8,727 bases of DNA from Paenibacillus sp. (GTDB lineage Bacteria; Bacillota; Bacilli; Paenibacillales; Paenibacillaceae), in NCBI GenBank assembly GCA_029256665.1, contig JAQSXN010000124.1, positions 1 to 8,727 on the forward strand. The letters are read 5' to 3'. Below are positions 1 to 4,861 of this stretch, piece by piece. The notes beneath the pieces are model-generated. The model was not told the DNA's origin. It made no database searches and saw nothing but the letters and a program-made list of their open reading frames with translations. Made by a program: the position numbers and the translations under genes. How positions within the stretch are numbered: position 1 is the stretch's first letter; each line of letters begins with the position of its first letter.

Positions 1-188
1 TTAACGGCCTCAGCATCTCCCACGACAATGGCGCAACATACACGCCATACACGGGCACGACCTCGGGCGGCAACATCAATTACACGTTCCCGATCTACGA
101 TTTCACTACCAATGCCAAGGCGAAAATCTCCGTCACGGTATTCGGTCTGTACAATCAAACTCACGATATCGAAATCGAGTGGCTGTAA
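1..188 (+). CDS. 3' end of a probable NEAT-domain protein (5' truncated by window edge)
   Basis: An open frame enters from the left edge (complete codons begin at base 3) and ends at TAA 186-188, giving 61 visible residues that finish in EIEWL. The segment TFPIYDFTTNAKAKISVTV followed by GLYNQTHDIEIEW has the pattern of the last third of a NEAT domain: an FxV-x-DL-like strand, an alternating strand, then the ligand hairpin YxxxY followed by an alternating hydrophobic strand. The first tyrosine of the haem motif is kept (codon 150-152) and the second is His (codon 162-164). NEAT domains bind haem or haemoglobin at Gram-positive cell surfaces. No SLH domain, LPXTG-like sorting signal or membrane tail follows, so this protein may be secreted, or anchored by something upstream. 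The NEAT-like gene at 651-4259 supports the reading. The call rests on about 35 residues; another beta-sandwich domain is possible. Confidence 0.55.
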   Translation, partial: NGLSISHDNGATYTPYTGTTSGGNINYTFPIYDFTTNAKAKISVTVFGLYNQTHDIEIEWL

Positions 189-211
189 TAAAGCCTAGCT
201 GTAAGAGACTT

Positions 212-243
212 GGAGAGGGCTGTCGACGACAGCCCTTCTCCTT
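212..243 (+). terminator. Hairpin terminator after the truncated + strand gene
   Basis: GGGCTGTC (217-224) pairs with GACAGCCC (228-235) over a 3-base loop. With T236 bulged, GGAGA (212-216) extends the stem with TCTCC (237-241). The hairpin begins 24 bases after the stop at 188. The following tract is weak (TTGTCC), so the position and the stem carry the call rather than a T-run. Confidence 0.6.
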
Positions 244-490
244 GTCCGAACGCTGATCGCCTCGCATCCGTTCGTATCAGGCGCGGTTTTTCTTCGAACT
301 CGTTGGGGAAGCGATTGGCGAATCGTTTCATTCCCCAAAAGAAAGGAAAATTCCATTTTCGATGTAAAGGCATTTCCTAGCCATGGTGCTTTGGAGCTGC
401 CTTTTGCACGTGCACAATGATTGTTCGTTTGCCGGCGTCGGCGTCATAATCCTCAATCTGTTGTTCACGCCGCGTTCATTTTCATTCATC
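244..490. other. Non-coding stretch, no gene recognised
   Basis: No frame here shows a recognisable domain, a ribosome binding site with a start, or an RNA gene. The only structure seen is an imperfect hairpin at 305-336: GGGGAA pairs with TTCCCC, enclosing GCGATT paired with AATCGT. It has no T-run on either strand. The stretch lies between the terminator of one + strand gene and the decayed tail of another, so it is probably degraded coding DNA or a deletion scar. Confidence 0.5.
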
Positions 491-495
491 GCCGA

Positions 496-564
496 TTCTC
501 AAGCGCGACCGCTACCCGCGCCGAAGCGCTGACTCTTATCATCCGCTTATTGGAGCGCAAGTAG
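496..564 (+). pseudogene. Remnant C-terminus of an SLH-domain protein
   Basis: Read from 496, this frame gives FSSATATRAEALTLIIRLLE-R-K and stops at TAG 562-564. This is the end of a third SLH domain. It matches the last residues of the protein encoded at 651-4259 (FEPSATATRAQALTIIMRLL) nearly position for position, apart from one missing residue after the Phe. Upstream in the same frame the sequence becomes unrelated (HAAFIFIHRR) and a TGA lies at 418-420, so there is no room for the rest of an SLH domain, a start codon or a signal peptide. A strong terminator follows 16 bases after the stop, as expected for the true end of a former gene. It lies in the same direction as the truncated NEAT gene at 1-188. 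It could be the old tail of that gene or of a separate lost SLH gene. Confidence 0.75.
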
Positions 565-579
565 CCGCAAGCACATTAA

Positions 580-620
580 GGCAGCCCCCAGGTTCATGGA
601 ACCCGGGGGCCGCCTTTTTT
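580..620 (+). terminator. Strong rho-independent terminator, possibly acting in both directions
   Basis: The stem is GGC/GCC, an A-C mismatch, GCCCCC/GGGGGC, a second A-C mismatch, then GGTTC/GAACC around an ATG loop (580-614), followed directly by six T (615-620). On the + strand it terminates the SLH remnant ending at 564. On the - strand it lies about 37 bases past the stop of the gene at 651-4259, and the sequence leaving the stem there is only TTAATG. It may still be that gene's terminator, because no other candidate hairpin with a T-run is seen further on. Confidence 0.9.
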
Positions 621-650
621 ATACCAGTCGCTATATTTCTTTAAGCGCGA

Positions 651-3600
651 TTATAACGTTTCCAGCAAACGCATGATGATCGTCAGCGCTTGAGCGCGGG
701 TAGCCGTTGCGGACGGCTCGAATAGATTGCCGTCCATGCCTTTAACCAGACCGGCCTTGACAGCCGCCGCCACCTCTTGTCGCGCCCAAGCCGGAATTTG
801 ATTCGCGTCAGCAAAGTCGAGCGCGTCGTTCGGATCCAGCTTCAAGCCCGCCGCTCTTGCGACGATGACTGCCAACTGAGCTCTCGACAATTGTCCGTCC
901 GATCGGAACGTGCCGTCCTCAAACCCGCCGATCGCCCCTGCGGCCGTTACGAGCGCCACGTACTTTTTCGCCCAAGCCGGGATGTTGGCCTCGTCGGAGA
1001 ATACCGATAGATCGGCCTCTCCTTCAAGCTGCAGCGCCTTGCCAAGCATGACCGCGAACTCGGCGCGCGTGACGATGTTGTCCGGACGGAAGCTTCCGTC
1101 ATCGTATCCGCTCACGATGCCCAGCTTGACCGCCTGTCCAATGGTATCGGCAGCCCAGTGCTTCGAAGTATCGGAGAATTTCGGAGCCGTTCCGTCATTG
1201 CCGCCCGGCTCGTTGCCTTCCTCGCCTTCTTCGTTGCCTTCCTCGCCTTCTTCATCACCTTCTCCTTCTTTGCCGTCGTCGTCTCCCGGATTAGTTCCAT
1301 TATGCTCTTCGACTTTCCCGTCAGTAACGCCCACGTTTCCATTAACGTCCTTGCCAGGTACTTCGGGAGTTCCCGATACCGGAACAATGCTGTTTTCATT
1401 GAACGAGAAACGAATGTCGTAAAGCTTATTGTTGTAATTGAATTCCGGCCAATGGATAGATACGGTGCCATTATACGTATCATCCAACGAAGGAAGGGTG
1501 AAAGAAACAATCCTCGTATTTTTGTCCGCATTTCGGCTGACAACGTTCTCGCTGCTGCCGTTTATTGTGAAATAGTTGATTTGTTCACTTTGCTTTACGA
1601 CGAATTGAATCGTGCGCGACGTGCCTTGCACATGAAGCAACGCCGGACTTACCACGTAACCATCGGCCATGGAAATTTCGTCTTTCGTGTCTTGCAGAAT
1701 GGAGTAGTTGATCGTATAATATCCGTCGGCAAGTTCCCCGCCGTTGTCGGGTTGATTACCGCCGCCTCCGTTGTTCCCCCCGTTACCGATAATCGCTGCT
1801 TGGAAGGTTGTAATCGCTTGGTTGAGCTCCGAAACGGCTTCATTGACATTGCTTTGCGAGGACAACCAGCCGCCTTTCGTTTTGGCGGCGGTAATCGCCG
1901 TCTGCAAGGCCGTCTTGGCCGATTGCGGGTATTGTCCCGTAGCCGTGCCGACAACCGCAGCGCTGTGCGCCGTCGTAGCCGACTGTACCGCCGCGTCGAG
2001 GGCGGTTCGGTCCAGCGAGGTATGAAGCAGCAGTCTAAAGTCGATCGGAGTCCCGTCCAAGGAAGCCCGCATGCTGACGACTTGAGAAGATAGATCCGCT
2101 GCATTGTTCGCCGCTACGTGAAAGGGAATACGCATTGTCGAATAGGTGCTTCCCGCTGACACAAACTCCGCAGGCTTCCATTCGCCGTGATCCTGATACT
2201 GCAAGTTGTTCAATCTGGTGCCGTAATTTCTGGCGCGCATCGACACGTACTTCTGGTCGTTCTCCGTTACCACGCTGAACGTAAACAACCACTCCGTGCC
2301 GGAAATCAACAGAATTCGGTCAAAATCGTTGTCGGCGGCAATCGGCATGCTTCTTAATGCGACCCTTACGCTATTAGCCGCAAGCTCTCTTTCGCTCTGC
2401 AAAGCAGCAAGAGCCGTGTCTATCTCATACTGGCTGTGCAAATATGTTCCGTTCGTTCTTGCCGTGGCGACGGCGGTCATCAATCTGTCCTTGTTCGTCT
2501 GAAGATACTCTCCATAATAGCTTCCAGCCACCATTCCGGCATGCTGTTGAACCGCATCCTGGACGACTTGCCGCAGTGCCGTCGTATCATTGCTTCGATT
2601 GAAGAGCAGCAATGCTTCCCGCCAACTGCCATCTACATTGAGACGAAGAGGAATCGCGTCCTCCAGGCTCTGGATGTCAAACGCCGCCGTCCGGAACGCT
2701 TCTTCTCCCGTCGGCGTAACATCGGTCGTTGCCTGCCACTCGCTTCCGTTCCAGGACTCTACCTGAGTAATTTGTTCATGATTGTAAGAGAATTCGATTC
2801 GATTGGAACCGTTATCCGCTTGGGATGCCGCAATGTTCCCCACGTATCCTTCAATTTCGACAAGCCTGTTATTCTGCTCGTTCCTGTCGACAACATAATA
2901 AACGTCCATCGTTACGGAAACCGAATCATTGCCTGTAACGACGCTAGCGTCAAACTCGTTGATGGCCGTCGACAAGCTGCTCGCCAATCCATTGACGATT
3001 GCGGCGGTTTGCGTCCACAAAGCCTGGTGCTTCGCCCGCTTCAGCGCTTCTTCGAGATTTAATTTGGAAGAAACGGGATACTGTCCGTTCCATACGCCGA
3101 ACTGGGACGTTTCCAGACGAGTTTCGGCTTGGTCGACCAGAAGGGAGACGCTTTGCATGGCAGGGACCAAACCCGTGTCTTGTTTATCGATATACAAGTT
3201 AACGGGCGGAATGCTCGTACCATCGGATAAATGCACTTGAAGGCCATTGGGAGTCGTCGTCCCCGAAACCAAATTAAAGGAGTATACGTAACGATCCGCA
3301 TCCTCGGTAAGCACGGTAGGATTCATCGTTACGTTCCCTATGGAATAGCCATAATTAACGGAAGATACGAGAGATTTTGGAGCGCTGAACCTGAAATAGG
3401 CAGTAGACCCTTCATAGGAAACGTGCGTATCCTGAATATAGCTCGATAAATCTACCAATTCCAACGGACTGCCACCGAACGCGGCTACGTCTGCCGGCTT
3501 CCACATTGTGCTGGTATTTTCCGTTTCCAAGCTCGCCGTTTCATAAGCTACAAGCTTCAAATGAAGCGTAGCTTCCGACAACGCCGATACGGCCTTCGAG

Positions 3601-4259
3601 AAATCGATGGTTCTTCTCAAGTTGTTTAAGGACGAGACGGTATAGTGCCCCGATTCCTGCATTTCTTCCAGCGCGGTCCCGCTTGCAGTAACTTGACCCT
3701 CCAACAAAGCCTGGGCAGCGGTTACGTCAGTTGCATGTATCGGCTTATATTCGCTTCCCAGCCAGAAGTGTATGGAATATTGATGGCTGTAAGGTATTCC
3801 GATTACTCCTGTCGGAATTTCAATTTTTGTTGACCCTTCATAACGCTTGCCCAGCTCGGTGACAGGAAACTTGACAACTTTCATATCGTCGTCATATTTC
3901 TTACTGTCACTTCCCGTCAATTCACCTATTTTAATATCATCGGATACATTCTCAACAGCCTGGAGCGTTTCTACTGTTTCACCGACATTCAAATATTCGT
4001 ACCAATCGCTATTCTTGAGCAGAAAATAGGCATACGCCCCTTGATCGGTTACTTCCAAGACGGCACCGTTCGATACGTATGTATCCATGACGGAAAGTTC
4101 GTCTGTATTGTGCTTGTAGGTCATGACCTGTATACCATAGAATCCTTCTTCTGTAGGCAGCGCGGTCCCCGGCGCTGCTTTCGCTCCGATCGGCAATCCG
4201 GTCAATAGCAACACTAAAACTAATAATAATGATAAGACACGATGCGAACCTTTTTTCAT
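651..4259 (-). CDS. Secreted NEAT-domain haem-binding surface protein with three C-terminal SLH domains
   Basis: This is a complete 1202-residue surface protein predicted to capture haem or haemoproteins. ATG 4257-4259 is chosen because AAGGAG lies 11 bases upstream and a signal peptide follows at once: KK charge, Leu-rich core, cleavage near AKA-A at 28/29. Order: NEAT 1 (about 36-172; conserved Ser84 and Y157-SHQ-Y161, the YxxxY haem motif); four helical modules (175-242, 366-441, 556-632, 748-823; the last three carry YPxSxK- or YLxTNK-like turns) alternating with three beta modules (268-360, 445-553, 637-746); a Gly/Asn linker; NEAT 2 (843-958), with its tyrosines one residue too far apart (Y942, Y947); an acidic Gly/Glu linker (990-1022); SLH domains at 1028-1076, 1087-1138 and 1149-1202 (TRAE, SRAQ, TRAQ). 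SLH triads hold proteins on pyruvylated secondary wall polymer. The mature protein has no cysteine. A Fur box overlaps the promoter, fitting induction by iron shortage. NEAT plus SLH is known from B. anthracis BslK. Confidence 0.9.
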   Translation of the reverse strand: MKKGSHRVLSLLLVLVLLLTGLPIGAKAAPGTALPTEEGFYGIQVMTYKHNTDELSVMDTYVSNGAVLEVTDQGAYAYFLLKNSDWYEYLNVGETVETLQAVENVSDDIKIGELTGSDSKKYDDDMKVVKFPVTELGKRYEGSTKIEIPTGVIGIPYSHQYSIHFWLGSEYKPIHATDVTAAQALLEGQVTASGTALEEMQESGHYTVSSLNNLRRTIDFSKAVSALSEATLHLKLVAYETASLETENTSTMWKPADVAAFGGSPLELVDLSSYIQDTHVSYEGSTAYFRFSAPKSLVSSVNYGYSIGNVTMNPTVLTEDADRYVYSFNLVSGTTTPNGLQVHLSDGTSIPPVNLYIDKQDTGLVPAMQSVSLLVDQAETRLETSQFGVWNGQYPVSSKLNLEEALKRAKHQALWTQTAAIVNGLASSLSTAINEFDASVVTGNDSVSVTMDVYYVVDRNEQNNRLVEIEGYVGNIAASQADNGSNRIEFSYNHEQITQVESWNGSEWQATTDVTPTGEEAFRTAAFDIQSLEDAIPLRLNVDGSWREALLLFNRSNDTTALRQVVQDAVQQHAGMVAGSYYGEYLQTNKDRLMTAVATARTNGTYLHSQYEIDTALAALQSERELAANSVRVALRSMPIAADNDFDRILLISGTEWLFTFSVVTENDQKYVSMRARNYGTRLNNLQYQDHGEWKPAEFVSAGSTYSTMRIPFHVAANNAADLSSQVVSMRASLDGTPIDFRLLLHTSLDRTALDAAVQSATTAHSAAVVGTATGQYPQSAKTALQTAITAAKTKGGWLSSQSNVNEAVSELNQAITTFQAAIIGNGGNNGGGGNQPDNGGELADGYYTINYSILQDTKDEISMADGYVVSPALLHVQGTSRTIQFVVKQSEQINYFTINGSSENVVSRNADKNTRIVSFTLPSLDDTYNGTVSIHWPEFNYNNKLYDIRFSFNENSIVPVSGTPEVPGKDVNGNVGVTDGKVEEHNGTNPGDDDGKEGEGDEEGEEGNEEGEEGNEPGGNDGTAPKFSDTSKHWAADTIGQAVKLGIVSGYDDGSFRPDNIVTRAEFAVMLGKALQLEGEADLSVFSDEANIPAWAKKYVALVTAAGAIGGFEDGTFRSDGQLSRAQLAVIVARAAGLKLDPNDALDFADANQIPAWARQEVAAAVKAGLVKGMDGNLFEPSATATRAQALTIIMRLLETL
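1212..1253. repeat. Two exact 21-bp tandem copies in the acidic linker
   Basis: The 21-base unit starting GTTGCCTTCCTC occurs at 1212-1232 and again, unchanged, at 1233-1253. On the coding (-) strand each copy encodes seven residues, EEGEEGN, in the Glu/Gly linker between NEAT 2 and the SLH domains. The unit is in frame, so copy-number change would alter linker length without a frameshift. Confidence 0.9.
2022..3737 (-). repeat. Three diverged helix-plus-beta units of about 190 residues within the NEAT/SLH gene
   Basis: At protein level the stretch 175-746 consists of three units, each an alpha-helical segment of about 70 residues followed by a beta-rich segment of about 90-110 residues; a fourth helical segment (748-823) follows. 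Helical copies share a pattern such as GQYPxSxKxxLxxAxxxAK...AVxxLxxAI, like the FIVAR-type bundles of other surface proteins. Beta copies 2 and 3 end in matching elements (WxPA or WQATT, MRxxFxV or FRTAAFDI, LDG or VDG, LLL, then S-D-T/R-TAL). Copies are diverged in DNA sequence, so this is old duplication rather than a recent tandem array. Confidence 0.65.
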
Positions 4260-4440
4260 TGCTTTCTCTTCTCCTTCAGCATAAGTTATAGGTCTTAAAC
4301 AAGCCTGTTTTGCTAGTGTTGCCGTACTCTTTCTTAGTCGACATTCCGACTTCTGACTTCCCAACAATGAAGCTTCCTTCGAACGACTGTTTCCATCCCC
4401 CTTTGTGAAATATTGGACTCGGCATCCTCTCCAAATAATA
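4260..4440 (-). other. Untranslated leader of the NEAT/SLH gene, about 180 bases
   Basis: Between the Fur-covered promoter and the start codon lies a leader with no recognised riboswitch core. The clearest hairpin seen is short: AGTCG/CGACT at 4336-4351 with a 6-base loop. The reading frame happens to stay open through it, adding 70 residues with three cysteines that the mature protein completely lacks; this argues that it is not translated as part of the protein. Confidence 0.5.
4271..4276 (-). promoter_or_regulatory. Ribosome binding site that fixes the start at 4259
   Basis: On the - strand AAGGAG (within GAAGGAGAAG) lies 11 bases before ATG 4257-4259. No comparable site precedes the in-frame ATG further upstream at 4469, which overlaps the promoter and Fur box. 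The signal peptide starting at 4259 agrees. Confidence 0.85.
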
Positions 4441-4458
4441 TTGATATTCATTATCAAT
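4440..4458. promoter_or_regulatory. Fur box (iron-responsive operator)
   Basis: ATTGATA-TTCAT-TATCAAT is a perfect 7-5-7 inverted repeat. Its core TGATATTCATTATCA (4442-4456) matches the Bacillus 7-1-7 Fur consensus TGATAATnATTATCA at every specified position but one. It overlaps the candidate -10 region of the gene at 651-4259. Fur with iron would block transcription and iron shortage would release it, matching a haem-uptake role. Confidence 0.88.
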
Positions 4459-4479
4459 ACTTTGACCAACCCATTTTAA
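4450..4479 (-). promoter_or_regulatory. Candidate promoter of the NEAT/SLH gene
   Basis: On the - strand TTAAAA (4479-4474) and GATAAT (4455-4450) form a -35/-10 pair with an 18-base spacer. TTGGTC (4469-4464) with TATCAA (4446-4441) at 17 bases is an alternative. Both overlap the Fur box, so the exact pair matters little for regulation. The implied leader is about 180 bases. Confidence 0.5.
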
Positions 4480-4743
4480 CTTTCCATTATGAACGGAGCG
4501 TGAATTTTAGATTACATTGACAGAAGCTTCATCCGAGTACTATATCAGTTGGCACGCATGAGTTAATTAATTACCTACAGCGAGAGAAATCGTAGATCGC
4601 GCCGTGGGCGAAAATGTCGGAATCAGTACTGAAAAACATTAGGTATCGGCAACTGTGATCGGGTGGATAGGGGCGCTGAGCTCAAGCAGTCCCTCATTTC
4701 CCGCTGCATGCCCTGCCATGATTCATTGTAAGAACATTAATGG
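4480..4743. other. Intergenic stretch without a recognisable gene
   Basis: No frame carries a domain or a start with a ribosome binding site, and no tRNA or known RNA fold was seen. It separates the NEAT/SLH promoter from the terminator of the gene at 4862-8727. The only notable element is a promoter-like pair on the + strand at 4517-4546. Confidence 0.5.
4517..4546 (+). promoter_or_regulatory. Promoter-like TTGACA / TATATC pair pointing away from the NEAT/SLH gene
   Basis: A perfect -35 hexamer TTGACA (4517-4522) is followed after 18 bases by TATATC (4541-4546). No coding sequence lies downstream on this strand before the opposing gene. It could start a short untranslated RNA or be a chance match. 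Confidence 0.3.
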
Positions 4744-4776
4744 AAAAAGGAGAATACCGGTAAACCGGCATCCTCC
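4744..4776 (-). terminator. Rho-independent terminator of the large SLH gene
   Basis: On the - strand GGAGGATGCCGG pairs with CCGGTATTCTCC (12 pairs, two of them G-T) around a 4-base loop and is followed by TTTTT (4748-4744). It lies about 86 bases past the stop codon at 4862-4864. It ends that transcript before the NEAT/SLH gene, so the two genes are not an operon. Confidence 0.9.
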
Positions 4777-4861
4777 CTTCTTAAGCCTGCTATCTTCTGC
4801 TGTACCTAATTAAGCGCCATGACTCACTACGCATCTGATCTATCTGCTTGTTATTCAACTG

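Noticed and set aside
305..336. Imperfect hairpin GGGGAA...TTCCCC with inner GCGATT/AATCGT
   Set aside because: It has no T-run on either strand and no gene end next to it; it is possibly chance or part of decayed sequence.
1158..2093. Long open frame on the + strand opposite the NEAT/SLH gene
   Set aside because: It is Arg- and Val-rich without a domain and antisense to clearly conserved coding sequence; it is a shadow of the real frame. The same applies to the open + strand frames at 2436-3062, 6836-7414 and 7628-8362.
4260..4440. Possible cyclic-di-GMP or cobalamin riboswitch in the leader
   Set aside because: Short stretches looked suggestive, but no conserved core of either class could be assembled and the only clear stem is 5 bp.
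4260..4469. Upstream ATG at 4469 as the start of the NEAT/SLH protein
   Set aside because: It lies beside the Fur box and promoter, has no ribosome binding site, and would put 70 residues with three cysteines before an obvious signal peptide. AAGGAG before 4259 decides the start.
4369..4530. GAAGCTTCAT present in inverted orientation at 4367-4376 and 4523-4532
   Set aside because: It is a ten-base match built on an 8-base palindrome, without terminal repeats or a target duplication; there is no support for a mobile element.
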